DNA from: Labyrinthula sp. Ha
Taxonomy: Eukaryota; Sar; Bigyra; Labyrinthulida; Labyrinthulaceae
Length of the DNA stretch: 64,000 bases
Reading direction: 5' to 3'
Assembly: GCA_015227615.1 (NCBI GenBank)
Contig: JAALGZ010000022.1
Span: forward strand, 248,001-312,000
Notes under the pieces: model-generated
The model's input: only the letters and a program-made list of their open reading frames with translations
Databases searched by the model: none
Told to the model about the DNA's origin: nothing
Translations under genes and position numbers: made by a program
Part shown: in pieces, positions 45,177 through 56,545 of the stretch
How positions within the stretch are numbered: the first letter of the stretch is position 1
Layout: each line of letters begins with the position of its first letter

Positions 45177-47150
45177 CTACACCCATGTTTGCTTTTGCGC
45201 TTTTCCATGGCTATGTCCATGATGGTCATGACTATGTCCATTATGGCCATGACTGTGACAACTATGTAACTTTTCTGTCCGTTTATTAAACGAGAAAATT
45301 CGATTGCCTCGGTTAGAGTCCTGTGGAATAAAATCTATTATAGTGTCCACACTAAGCCCAGAAAACTCGAGATTAAGGATATTTTTCACTTTTTCTCTTA
45401 AGTTGAAAGCTTCAAAGTTATTGCTCGATGGAGCAACCTTCAAAGTTAAGACGAATTTCTCTTTTGCATGCAACCAGAGGTGAAAATCTGCTACAAACTG
45501 AATTTCTTCAAGCGTTTCAATCTCATGAACTGCACCATTCAGTCTTTCTAAATGTTGATCTGGAGTTCGAAGTAACAGAGTAGATCCCGTAGATTTAAGC
45601 AAAGGCAGCACACTAACAAAGATTAATCCTGAAATCATCAGAGAGCAGATCGGATCTGAAACATACAAACTGTAATTTTCTATCAAGACAGAGCTAATTA
45701 CAACTCCAACACTTCCTAGCAGATCTGCAAAGATGTGTAAATAAACTCCCTGCATGTTTTCACTGCTTCCATGAGAATGTCCATGACAGCTCTCTTGGGA
45801 ACTATGAGAATGTCCATGTGCGTGTTCATGAAAAAAAATGACTCCTACTAGGTTAACCAAAAGTCCTCCAATTGAAGTCCATAATAATCCACCAGTTTCA
45901 AGTTCTGGAGGTTCAGATATTCTCTCCAATGATTCCGTGACAATGAAGAACGCAACAAATACGAGAAAGATTGCGTTTATGAAACCAGCCAAAACTTCAA
46001 CTCTTTCGTATCCATACGAAAATGATTGATCAGGTTTTCTTTTTGCAATGAATGAGGCAATTAAGGAAATCACAAGCGCAGTGCAATCAAACAACATATG
46101 TCCGGCGTCAGAGATTAGACCTATAGAGTTAGTGAATATCCCAACTAGTACTTCTACTAACATATAGAGAAAATTTATAACAAGGAAAACAAACAGTTTC
46201 TTAGTTTCTTCAGATTTCAAGGCAAACTCAATTAAACTTTTTACCCATTCAATCTCCACAGTTAAGTTCTTTTTGTTTGAAAACAATAATCTATTCGTTA
46301 AGATTGATTTAGCCGCTTGTGAGTCAGTTTTTTTATCCGTTTGGAAAGAATTTTTATTCAATGAAAAAGTCAACAAGAAAAGAGAAATAAGAAGCTGAGG
46401 TGAGTTCATAATGGGTAAAGACTGATAATTTGATGTGAGATAAGTATATATATATGCAAGTACGAAAGTTAGCGGGAGTGAAAAGTTGTATGATTTTGAA
46501 ATGTTTTGAAGTTGCTTCCTTGATAAGATTGCTGATCCAAAAGCAGTGAAACTAAGCAACAAGAAAGAGAAGATAGAATGGAGGGAAATTTTACTAGTCT
46601 CAGACGGAAAAATCATCCACAACGGTGTAAATAGTATTACCGAGAGGAAATAAACTCTTTGCTGCATTTCTATTCCTTGAGAACTCTTAGCTGCGAGACC
46701 ATCCGCAAAATACCTTTGAAGTCTTGCGACATATTTGTTGATAATGAAGCTGAAGATTAATAAGGAATTTCCAAGCGCAACTGAAAGGAAAGATATTTTT
46801 TCATCGGAGTCAAAGCAAAGCAACACAAACGAAATTGAATAAAGTGCCAAGCAGGTTGCATCAAACCTCTGTGCAGAGTAAGACTTTGATGGTAGGACAG
46901 CAAACTTAGTCTGTTTCTTGTTGGGAAATAGCTCAAAATAATAAATGGTGGAAATTAAAATTGTTCTAAGAAGGCCAGAAAGCTCAGCCCCCTTTGCTAG
47001 AGAAAGGATAGCTAGAACTGAAAGAGCTGCTTGTGCAGATACAGACTTAATATCTTCTTTGGAGATTAGAGATAATATTTTTTGTCTAAAGGTTAGAACT
47101 TTACCTCTTGGGATAGCAGAATAGAGAAGGAAGTTGAAGCAAAAGTACAT
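45177..47150 (-). CDS. ZnT5/Msc2-type zinc transporter (cation diffusion facilitator)
   Basis: 657 codons, single exon, ATG at 47150. The protein moves Zn2+ into the secretory pathway in exchange for protons. The N-terminal 320 residues hold many extra membrane segments, as in ZnT5 and yeast Msc2. The cation diffusion core then has six segments with the metal-site motif SDAGHMLFDC in TM2 and HIFADLLGSVG in TM5. A histidine-rich loop follows TM4 (HEHAHGHSHSSQESCHGHSH), and a second His-rich cluster ends the protein (HSCHSHGHNGHSHDHHGHSH). The C-terminal cytosolic domain has ETLEEIQFVADFHLWLH. Convergent with the RING-DnaJ gene, 80 bp apart. Confidence 0.92.
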   Translation of the reverse strand: MYFCFNFLLYSAIPRGKVLTFRQKILSLISKEDIKSVSAQAALSVLAILSLAKGAELSGLLRTILISTIYYFELFPNKKQTKFAVLPSKSYSAQRFDATCLALYSISFVLLCFDSDEKISFLSVALGNSLLIFSFIINKYVARLQRYFADGLAAKSSQGIEMQQRVYFLSVILFTPLWMIFPSETSKISLHSIFSFLLLSFTAFGSAILSRKQLQNISKSYNFSLPLTFVLAYIYTYLTSNYQSLPIMNSPQLLISLFLLTFSLNKNSFQTDKKTDSQAAKSILTNRLLFSNKKNLTVEIEWVKSLIEFALKSEETKKLFVFLVINFLYMLVEVLVGIFTNSIGLISDAGHMLFDCTALVISLIASFIAKRKPDQSFSYGYERVEVLAGFINAIFLVFVAFFIVTESLERISEPPELETGGLLWTSIGGLLVNLVGVIFFHEHAHGHSHSSQESCHGHSHGSSENMQGVYLHIFADLLGSVGVVISSVLIENYSLYVSDPICSLMISGLIFVSVLPLLKSTGSTLLLRTPDQHLERLNGAVHEIETLEEIQFVADFHLWLHAKEKFVLTLKVAPSSNNFEAFNLREKVKNILNLEFSGLSVDTIIDFIPQDSNRGNRIFSFNKRTEKLHSCHSHGHNGHSHDHHGHSHGKAQKQTWV

Positions 47151-47736
47151 CAGGGTGAATGATGTGATAGATGTCCTTTGGAGAACGGAGATGGTAAGAG
47201 CGAAAATGCATAGGTTCAGTAATGGAAAAGCTAAGCACTTGAGATTGTAAGGTAGACTAAAAAATAAAAACTAAGAATATTTTTACTTATCAAACTTGCT
47301 CTTTCTTGTTTCTTCTGGAGATAACATCGTCTTTTTTTGTTCTATTTATGACAATTGTTCTTGATTAAAAAATTAACACAATCCTCAAAATGATTGACAC
47401 CGGAACAATAATCTCACGATACTTACCACCACAATCTAATACTGTTTATCAACTACACGATAGTCTAAATATCCGATTGTATCAAATTTTGGGTATAGTT
47501 GAATGATTAGTTAACTATCGAATTATATATACTTCACCCAGTGTTACATTCACGTAAGATAATTTCACGTACAGCTATTTTTTCAAGGATGATGTACATC
47601 TAATTCAATTCAACTTTGGATATTAAAACAAAATAAATATAAAAACTAGAAGACGACAAAATAAAATATATGACGAAGATAATTTCTTTATGTATGAGAT
47701 TAGAGCTGATTGTTTTACTCTGTAGGAAGAAGACGT

Positions 47737-48343
47737 TTATTTTCTTAGTTGACTCACAAAGACTAAGTTCACATCTAAGAGATTTTTATAATTTGTTCTT
47801 TGTTTTAAGCCATCATGGTGTTTTGTTGCAAAGTGTAACAAACAGAGCTGCAGCCTAAGCGTTGGGCCTGTTACCTGATTTGAATATTTGCCATCTACAG
47901 CGACTTGCACCGTAAATTGTAAAGGAGACTTCATAGTTTGCTCAAGAACCGATACCAAGACACGACAGATACATAATAACAACTATATTTAAGACATATC
48001 CAAAGGAGACAGGTAATAGAAGCAATTAGAATATACTTAATAGTGGAGAAAGATAGTTTATGGTCTAAATGAGTCTGGTGGTAGAAATAATATAAAGATC
48101 AGGACTCTGGTAAGAAATACTTTGTGTTTGCGTATAGTAAACGGCTGTTAGTTTGTCCTCTTCTTTGCCATATTTATGCTCTAGATTAGTCATGGTACAA
48201 TTTAGGTGTATTTTCTGTTTCAGTACGCGAATACCTTCACACACGTTGGCGTTGTTATGGCTGTGTAGCATGTGGTGTAAGGTTGTCAATGGTATAAAGG
48301 TTGTTGTGAATCGGCCAATAGATCGATGAAGGAGTTGAGTCAT
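47737..48343 (-). CDS. Two adjacent protein-like frames, possibly exons of one gene
   Basis: The first frame (48343-48065) starts with ATG and reads MTQLLHRSIGRFTTTFIPLT, later VCEGIRVLKQKIHLNCTMTN. The second (about 47935-47737) reads MKSPLQFTVQVAVDGKYSNQ, then HFATKHHDGLKQRTNYKNLL. A GT..AG pair of 27 nt lies inside the second. Neither is recognised and no splice path joining them could be shown. Low support. Confidence 0.2.
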
Positions 48344-49455
48344 AACTTTAAGAAACAATATTTGTTATTCAGCGTTAGTTTCTTACTTGAGGAACTACAG
48401 TACATAGCACTGTATTGCTGCCAACGTTAGAATTTTCAACATTAAAGGATTTCTTTGAGTAAGTTGCTGTAGTTTTTCCACGTTTTTCTTTTTGGTTTCT
48501 TATGGCTCTTGGTAAGTTAACCATCGATTCCGATTAGTAGTCACTAGTTAAGATTTTCGGCAGAAAAAATCTGAAAACCGAGTTTTGCATTGATTGTTGT
48601 TCAAATTTCAACATCCATTATATCCTTAGTTTTTTCATAAGATGAGGTCGATATGATGAATCTTGTAAAATAAGAAGTCGTGAAGGCTAATCAAGTTAGA
48701 GTGAGAAAACCCGGCTGCACAACTAATAATTGAACTGAAAACTTTAATATGAAGAAGCTTGGAAGCAATTGGAGACTATACACGTTTGGGCAAGAGGAGC
48801 CGCTCTGAGAAACAGTAATATATTATAAGAACAATGTGACGGTTCCTGCAGAGCCAGCAGTTCCTTGTAGTACAGATATGTGGAACATAGCATGAACCTA
48901 GGTACTTCTAGAATTTCTACCAATGATTCTCTTAGTTTTTCCTTGTTTAAACTCTCAAATGAGATTGCTCAATGGTATTAGTATGGAACGACATTATAAT
49001 CTATGCTCAAAATATTTTAACAAACATCTTAATAACATTACAACAGATTCATTTACTATTTGTGTCATTAATTTGTATGAGTATAAATAATCACGGCGCA
49101 ATAAAACCGAGCTTTATCTACTATTTATTTTATAATAATAATGACCCGTTGATCCTTTAAAAATAACTCGCTTTTCGTTCTAAGAAAATATTTGAACCAA
49201 GACTTTGGCCCAAATAATATAAAGCAAGAAAACTTCAATAATTAGTACAAGGGCACCTGATGAAAAATAAAATCAGTTGTCGAAACTATGTATATATCCG
49301 CAACGACAGTTTGTATCTACTTCAGTACAACTAATCTCTCGAAATCATCTGAATTTTTGTGTTAGCATTATCTGTCACTAATCAAGTCTGAATTTCAGCT
49401 CATAAAGTTCACCATGAACGGCTTTCTGATGTAAATAAGCATAAATTCTGCGTGG

Positions 49456-49749
49456 ATGGGTATTTTGATTGAATTTACAAACAAACAACTTCGTTTGGAA
49501 AGTAAAGTTAGTTTCGATAACTTGGGAAGCACACAAAAGAATCAAGGTGTTGTCAATAGATTAATGCTCCAGAGACTTATGGATTTTTCCTTGGATGATA
49601 TCGATTTCTAAAGCTTACTTACAAAATATGACAGCAGTCGCATTTTAAGAAAATATTTTGCATCCAGAGTCCATATGTTACTCTCGCTATTCAAGTCAGC
49701 GCAGGTAACAAGTAGCAGATTAATTAAGAGGCAAACTAAAGAGTCCTAG
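49456..49749 (+). pseudogene. Protein-like tract with one in-frame stop, unrecognised
   Basis: Plus-strand frame from ATG: MGILIEFTNKQLRLESKVSF, later NRLMLQRLMDFSLDDIDF, then TAA. The same frame continues for 45 more protein-like codons (LLTKYDSSRILRKYFASRVH, MLLSLFKSAQ) to TAG. The style of residues suggests a former host protein or an exon pair. No family recognised. Confidence 0.3.
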
Positions 49750-51222
49750 AGTATAACACTATAAATTGCATAGGTTACGTTGATAAAGAAGGATATAGAA
49801 GAGATTTCGGTCAATAAATATGCAAATTTGCTTATTGCATATCTACTATGCAGCTTCAGCCCAATAACTTCCTGTCGTTTTGAGGAATTATTTTAAGAAA
49901 ATCCAAGTTAGAAGAAATCAATTCTTTTTTTATATTTAAGTGAATACAAGAAATACATGGAATGGAAGTTGAACCCAATTTGAGTCAGAGCTTAAGCAAA
50001 ACAGTTTTGTCCCAGCTCTATGGATACCAAATCTTAAGTAGTTGTAGCAACTAAGTTCTCCAGTAAGTAAGCAGGAGGATAAACTTTTGGAAGCTGTGAA
50101 AAATTGTTCTCAAGTGAGTTTTACCATTGTAGGGAATTTGTACCAAGTAAGACCACCAACGTTGAGTGGGAGTACTTGTACATTCACTTTTGCAGGCTCG
50201 TGTAGTCTAGAATCCCCTGGAGGCGCTGAGTTGACGTAAGTTCTGTCTCAGAAACAACTTGTGTCATTTCTTCTTTACCGAAAATTTCCCATGTAGCAGC
50301 ACATAATGGGCAAAAAAGGCACTTTCAGACTCTTAATACCCATGATAATGCAGTAGTGCATATTATGCCCATCAATTAACACATAGATCAAATTGGGAAA
50401 AATATACGAATACAGAGATACGGAAATTTTCGGGAAAGGATACACATTCATCATTATATTCTTATCTATACCAAGAAGATGAATGACTAAAGCAAATATA
50501 ATATAAGCACATTTCGAGAATTCTTGAAAAACAAGATGTATAAAGTTATTGACGACACAAAAGAATAAAAAGATCACCTACCAATTTAAAGAATTTAGTT
50601 AGTGATCAAATATGGCAAGAGAAACTAGAAGTTATAATTAAAAAAAGTAAATTTGTAACAAGAAAAAATTGATGAAGTTCCTGGCGATATATAACTGTGA
50701 CAGCATGCAGGCCAGTGAACGCGCTAGTAGAGGTTCTCCCAGTGGGTCATTGTGTACCTATGTCGGCATCAACCATTGAGAATTTGATAGAAGTTAAACC
50801 AGGTTGCACGATAAATTAAGAAGGTCATAACTAAGTTTCAATCTCTTGTAATGCACGCGTTAGCTCGTTTTCTACAATATTTAAAGACAGAAATTTGGAT
50901 TTCAATATTAGTTGCAGAGCCAGTTTTTTTTTTGGTCGGCATTTCCTAACCTCTCATGACTTAGTTTAGGTTTCAACATCTTGTTATTCAACAACGAGAT
51001 GTTAATAGAGATAAAGATCGCTTTCTGTTAGCATATGTTTTATAATTGCTTTTAACAGAACCAAACTAGAAAATCTTTAGCTCATTTTTTATGGTCTTAT
51101 TATTTATGTTTATTGTCGCCAGAATATTTTATCTAGAAGCAATGGCTATTTTTTAGAAACCAAAATATTTTAACCAGTATTGATTCATGTGATTTTGAAA
51201 GTTTTCCTCATTAAAAGACTCT

Positions 51223-51432
51223 TTAGCAAGTATCTCGAACAAATGTTACCAATTGGAAGTTTTGATGAATTTGGCTTCGGCAAACTACGCTTTCATTTCT
51301 ACGTTTTAGTTTAGTTAGGGTTGATTTGGAGGTATCAATTATCTGCGTGATATTTAGAACAGTAATACTGGCTGCAAGACATTTTTCCCTGCTGTAACCA
51401 ATATTATTTATGATATTGAATCTTTGCTCCAA
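51223..51432 (-). CDS. Possible exon of an unrecognised gene
   Basis: A 69-codon minus-strand frame reading EQRFNIINNIGYSREKCLAA, then TSKSTLTKLKRRNESVVCRS. It has no ATG of its own. Just upstream an ATG opens MDYYQPEPIGAKIQYHK in another frame, so a splice or a frameshift would be needed. Weak support. Confidence 0.2.
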   Translation of the reverse strand: MEQRFNIINNIGYSREKCLAASITVLNITQIIDTSKSTLTKLKRRNESVVCRSQIHQNFQLVTFVRDTC

Positions 51433-52991
51433 TGGGTTCAGGTTGATAGTAGTCCATGCTTAATACTCTGGTTTCTAATCAGTCTTTCTTATTTCAAATA
51501 GTTTGCGCTATATAGGTTTATAATATGCATTGTTTGCCTTTTTCTGGTAGTTAGAAACATAGAACTTGTTTGAACAAACCTCTTTTAATCAATGTCGAGT
51601 TTTTAATCATATTGAGGTTTGTGATTCTAATGGAATCACTCGTGTTATAGAAAGAAAAAGTTTTCTATTTTTACCTATTTATACTATTCTTAGTAAATAT
51701 CTTGTACTTTACTGTATTTAAGAGTATACCGCCTAAGTTGTCTATAGCTAAGACTTTATTTACTAAAAGTTTATGATTTTAACTTTGAAATTAATGGGAG
51801 TTAAATGAATATTTTTTTTATACAATCGGAGGTTTAGAAAGCTTGAAATTTTGAGAAAGGGTAAAGTACACGATTCAACCTGCTGTAGATCCTTATGACT
51901 TTTTCTATACATTAAAAAAACTAGATATAAATATTAGAATTATCTTTCTTATGGATTTATTTAAGGAAAACTCCTTTGTTTCTTCTATAAAAAAATTTGG
52001 ATGATCTTGTTAAGAATAATTTTTTTCAGTTTATGTACAAGGCAAAGCTTGACAATGTAATGAACAGCATGAATATTTTAATAAATGATGTATGTTTAAA
52101 TACTTGAATTAGACTAATATGCGCTGTGCCCGGATATTATGAATATTTTACTTGGTGTTTGAGCTCTAATTCTTACAAGCAGAGATTCCAAGTTAAGATT
52201 CAACATGTTGAAAACTTTGAACTTAGTATTTCGTCAGATAGGACACCATTTTTTTGTGTCAATGTCCAAATTTATCTCCTATATTCTAGTGTATTCGTTT
52301 GATATTTTGGTGCATTCCAACTCTTACTAGTTAAATCTCAATAATCAACATGGATCTACATTTAATAAAATCTCCCCATTACAGTACATCAATGTTGCAT
52401 TATCAAACATAAGTAAGCGGATATAAAAGGGCTTGGTTTTAGTAACTCTGGAGTCATTCACTCGAGTTTTTTCATTGGCTGAATTGGAAATGTCCCAAAA
52501 TCAAAATTCCAAATAAATTTAATCAATCCAACAACAATCAAAAAGTGCCTATAGATTATTGAAGATGGATAATACGCAATAGGCAAAGATTAAGAGACAA
52601 TGAAAACTTTATCAAATTAATGTATCTTCACTGTTCTACCTAATTGAACAAAACTTATATTATTATTTAGCACATTCACAGATTTTGAGGTTGGATGTCT
52701 ATTCCACAAAGTGAAAGAAGAGAATTTATTTCAGCTTAAGAAAAGAATATATAGAGACGGTTAAATAAAGAGGAAAGCGTTTCAAGTGAAGTCATTTGAG
52801 GTGATCAAACAAGTTTCACTAATAAAGGTATATCCATTTCAAAAGGCTTACTCAAATAACCAACGCGATTGAAAATAGATGGGGTTTAGAGTGAGCGCTT
52901 GGAAAAATAATATAAATGAATAAATTTGGCACGAAGAGTTCAAGAATAATGTTCAATGAAAAAGATTACTCACTTATTTCTTATCAGTTGA

Positions 52992-53520
52992 CTATTCTAG
53001 ATTTAGGCGCGATTGATTCTTTTCAACGCTATCCTTAAAGATGCAGTTTCTCTTAGCTGTCGGTTCAATGTTTAATGCGCATTCCATAAATAATTCCTGG
53101 AAATGTTCTGTAAAACATAATTCCACAACAGCCATTGAAATTTTGGCTCTCCCTAATGTATGTAAACATTCTAATTCAGCTTTTGCTTACTTTGTTAAGT
53201 GCTTTTTTTACTTTTGAAAGGTTTTTAAAGTCATTTACAAAGTGCTCTACGTTAATTACATTGTAGATTTAACCTTTATTCTATAAATCAAGCCTAAGAT
53301 TAGCTTCAAAAGTATAATTCTTGTACCACATGAAAATATTTCTACATCTTTGTAACCTAACAGCTCCAATCTCAAATTTTTCATTTGGTTCCGACTTCAT
53401 GAAAATATGCGAGTACTTTTTTATAGTTCTAAATCGTTGACTAACGTAGTTTTGAAGTATTTCAATCATATTACCTGCAGAACTAGAACTCTTTAACAAC
53501 CAACTTTCGTCTAAACTCAT
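52992..53520 (-). CDS. Hypothetical gene or recent pseudogene, unrecognised
   Basis: A clear ATG exon at 53520 reads MSLDESWLLKSSSSAGNMIE, then KFEIGAVRLQRCRNIFMWYK. A second protein-like block follows (VEHFVNDFKNLSK). A third, up to a TAG at 52992, reads ELECLHTLGRAKISMAVVEL, LFMECALNIEPTAKRNCIFK. GT..AG pairs of about 27-33 nt lie between the blocks, but the phases I could test do not join all three into one frame. Either an intron is misplaced by me or the gene has a frameshift. The function is unknown. Confidence 0.4.
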
Positions 53521-54065
53521 TTTTTTGGGTTAGTTGAAGTTTTTTTTTTCATTTTTCTTTCGTAAGGTTTTTCTCCTAGCAATTTATGTAGACTTGTATT
53601 TTTCATTTATCCTTTCGGTTCAAATTTAGAATTTGTGTTTTTTTCTGATTTCTAGGAGAATTTGACTTCCATTCAAAATTTTCACAAAGTATGAAATTTT
53701 ATAATTCTGCTCACTCAAAATTCAGACAAAGTATAAATTTCATATTTATTTAACCAATCAAATTAAACCAAATTAAGAACTGCAAAGTGAAGAAAAAAGA
53801 ATACCAAATAAAATAAAAAATCTGAACGGGGGAGAAAGAAATATCAAGTTGATAACAGTCCTTTAAAGCCATTTGAATTTGTCGATTACTATAGAAGATA
53901 CTAAAATCCAGATTGGCTATATTAATTTTGGATAAAGGAACTAATTAATAGTTCACATTAACAGTTATCAACAGAAAAACAGTCTTCTTTCGCAGTCCAC
54001 TAAATAAGTCAATATTTGTTTCACATTTAACAATATATTCACCTCAATCCAAGTTTATTTTAAAT
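53521..54065. other. AT-rich intergenic stretch
   Basis: About 545 bp between two divergent frames, with T- and A-rich runs. It is the likely promoter region for both. No specific site recognised. Confidence 0.5.
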
Positions 54066-54812
54066 ATGTGGAATATTTTAAAATTTATTTTTAAATCTCC
54101 TGATCCTGTTTCTTCGAGAAATGCAATATTGGATTTTTTTGATGAGTATGTTAAAGAAAATAATCTAACTTACAGAAGAAATGATATAAAAACAATTATT
54201 ATAGGAAAGAATGTTTTTTATAATTATGCTGATGTTTTATATTGGTGTATTTCATTCTGCTGTTGTAGAATGGAAGAAGAATACTGTTCAGAGGATCCTC
54301 GAAAAGTTTTAGTTATTCTTTATAAGTTCTTTCTTTTTTTAACAATTTTATTACTATTTTATGCTTATTTATTTATTCTCCCTTTTTTTGGTTGTTTTTA
54401 TTGTTGGTGTACAATTGTTATTTTAGATGATTGTTGTAATTTTGAAAGTCGAAGAAGGAAATTTTATACCAAAGCAATTATACTACCTGATGCTATATTT
54501 ATTTATAGAGAAGACTTACCAGAAGAAATAACTCCTGATCTCTCTTGTATATGGCGAAAAAATTGTTTTAATTGTATGCCTGGCTTTGATTCTGTGCCTC
54601 TTTCCGTACTAAGAAATGAAAGAGAGTTCGAAATTTACGAACACTTCAAAAAACTTTCACTTGATCCCGAAAAAATGAGGCGCTTCTCAACTGCAGAGAT
54701 CACTTATTTTTTTCTTGATCAGTTTTCTGTTCATTTGTTGTTTACAGAAGAGGAAAAGAATATTTTAGAAGATACATATAAAAAATATATTGATCAGTTG
54801 AACATAGTATAG
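54066..54812 (+). CDS. Cysteine-rich membrane protein of unknown family
   Basis: 248 codons from ATG to TAG. A soluble N-terminal part of about 60 residues (SSRNAILDFFDEYVKENNLT) precedes a CCCR motif, then a long hydrophobic hairpin at residues about 83-125 (LYKFFLFLTILLLFYAYLFI, PFFGCFYCWCTIVIL) that makes two membrane segments. Clusters of cysteine flank it (ISFCCC, DDCCNF, CFNCMPG). The C-terminal 90 residues are acidic and helical (FEIYEHFKKLSLDPEKMRRF). Cys clusters beside membrane segments could be palmitoylated. Not recognised. It is convergent with the pseudokinase gene. Confidence 0.65.
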   Translation: MWNILKFIFKSPDPVSSRNAILDFFDEYVKENNLTYRRNDIKTIIIGKNVFYNYADVLYWCISFCCCRMEEEYCSEDPRKVLVILYKFFLFLTILLLFYAYLFILPFFGCFYCWCTIVILDDCCNFESRRRKFYTKAIILPDAIFIYREDLPEEITPDLSCIWRKNCFNCMPGFDSVPLSVLRNEREFEIYEHFKKLSLDPEKMRRFSTAEITYFFLDQFSVHLLFTEEEKNILEDTYKKYIDQLNIV

Positions 54813-55118
54813 CAAATTAATCTAACTAAACCTGTTTCATTGACTGCGAAGGATGTAACTCGAGAAAAACATCAGAAGTTATATTATGCAGATTTCTCAG
54901 TTTAAAACTTTTTTAGCTAAATAAAAAGCTATTATATTTTTTTTGTGCACCTCTATCTCAACACAATAAAATACATCTAGTTCACCTTTTAAACCATTTG
55001 TTTTCCAAGTGTAACAGCTTATAGCCCTTAAACAAACTATAACCATATTTTTTATACGAAAGCAAGAAAACAGAAATGATAAACTTATCCAGTTAATAAT
55101 TAGTCAGATTTGTTCCAT

Positions 55119-56265
55119 TCAACCCTTTGAAAGTTCTCTGTGGTGAGATTAATAATTTAACTTACTTTTTTTCCTGAAAAATGAGCTGAGCAAATTCCCT
55201 CTCAGTGCATCTAAAAGATAAAAAAGAATGCAGTAGAGCTTGTTCACTTGAACATCTCTTTCTTGGATCCTTTTGTAACATATATTTTAAAAAGTGTTTT
55301 ATCTCATTACTCCATCTCTCCGATTCACTTAATTCGGGAACAGGTTCATCTGATATCTTAACCAAGGCTTGCATAGGGGAAAATGAACAATTTGGTGGTG
55401 ATCCTTCTGAACATTCGATTAATAGAATACCAGAACTCCAAACCTAAGGAAACAAAAAAAAATAGTTTACATCAACTTTTCCAGTATACGGAATTTCGGA
55501 AATCATTTCAGGTGCCTAAATTATCACAGATATATAACTTACCATCCAATATGGAGAACCTATAATTGTTGTACAGCGAGGTTTTTCAATAGTTAATCTC
55601 TCCGCATAATTTAATCCACCGAGTTTAATTTCTCCATTTTTCTTGATAAACAGATTACTGGCTCGAATGTTTCTTTAAAAATATGTTTTAAGAAAAAAAT
55701 ACCTGTGAATAAAACTTTTAAAATGCATAAAAGATATTGCTTGAAATAACTTTGACATAATATAAGAAATGAATTTCTCTTCGAAATAGTATAGTGGTTG
55801 TTCTTGTATAAATTCGCACAGATCTTTCTCAGATACATTTTCACATATGAAATATATGGAATTTTTCCAAAAATACGTTTGAAAAAGAGATAATATATTT
55901 TTATGAGTTTGGACTTGATTTTGAATTAGTATTTCTTTTTTTATGTAATTTAGATCTTCATCCGGATCTTGTAAGGTTTCTATTTTCATAAGAAAACGTT
56001 TTTTAGATTCTTTTTGAAAAACTAATACATTTTCTTTATTACAAAAAGAATTAGAAATAGCTTGATAAACTTGAAAAGGAGAGTTTTCAATAAGTAAATT
56101 GTCAGCAGAATCAAGTTGTTCGTCCCACTCTTGATTTGTTAGAATTTTCTCAACTTGAAACGAATGATGCAAATTGTTTTCTCCTTTTTCTTTATTATAT
56201 TTTTTATAGTTATTTCTTAATCTTGATAGCCTAAATTTTGATATTTGTATCATGATATCATCCAT
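55119..56265 (-). CDS. STE20/PAK-type pseudokinase (5 exons)
   Basis: Exons on the minus strand: 56265-55703, 55672-55543, 55515-55471, 55443-55166 and 55137-55119. The introns are 30, 27, 27 and 28 nt. The fold is that of a STE20-family kinase: FLMKIE holds the VAIK-type lysine, HKNILSLFQTYFW and IYFICENVSEKDL fill the N-lobe and hinge, GSPYWMAPEMI is the activation-loop end, KVDVWSSGILLIE is the F helix, and DPRKRCSSEQALLHSFL is the end of the domain. The catalytic loop reads HRNIRASN instead of HRDLKxxN, and DFG is replaced by GLN, so both catalytic aspartates are missing. The glycine loop is also degenerate. It is probably a scaffold or allosteric partner. Without the last intron the protein would end five residues earlier. 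Confidence 0.82.
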
Positions 56266-56545
56266 ATCTATGCGTTCCAAGATTTCTGCCCGTTTTGTTC
56301 TTTTATGATGTTTCTGACTTTGAAACTGTGGTAATATCCCACTGTGGTTTCAAAGAAAAAAACAACACCTTAAAGGCTTTATTTCTCAGTAGTATAGCTA
56401 CAAAAAGAGAGTCTTCTTCGAATATTTTTATAAAAAGTTTTATCCATTAAATTTAATGTTTTTTTTTAAAGATAGGATAAACTGTTCAAATATTTGCATT
56501 GATAAATAGCATTAGTAGTTCATAATTGTAACTTGCATTCGCAAT

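Larger units (their letters stand above)
47151..52991. other. Gene-poor AT-rich region with faint coding tracts
   Basis: About 5.8 kb. Three protein-like tracts, listed separately, lie at 47737-48343, 49456-49749 and 51223-51432. Otherwise nothing recognisable; no RNA gene seen. Confidence 0.45.
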
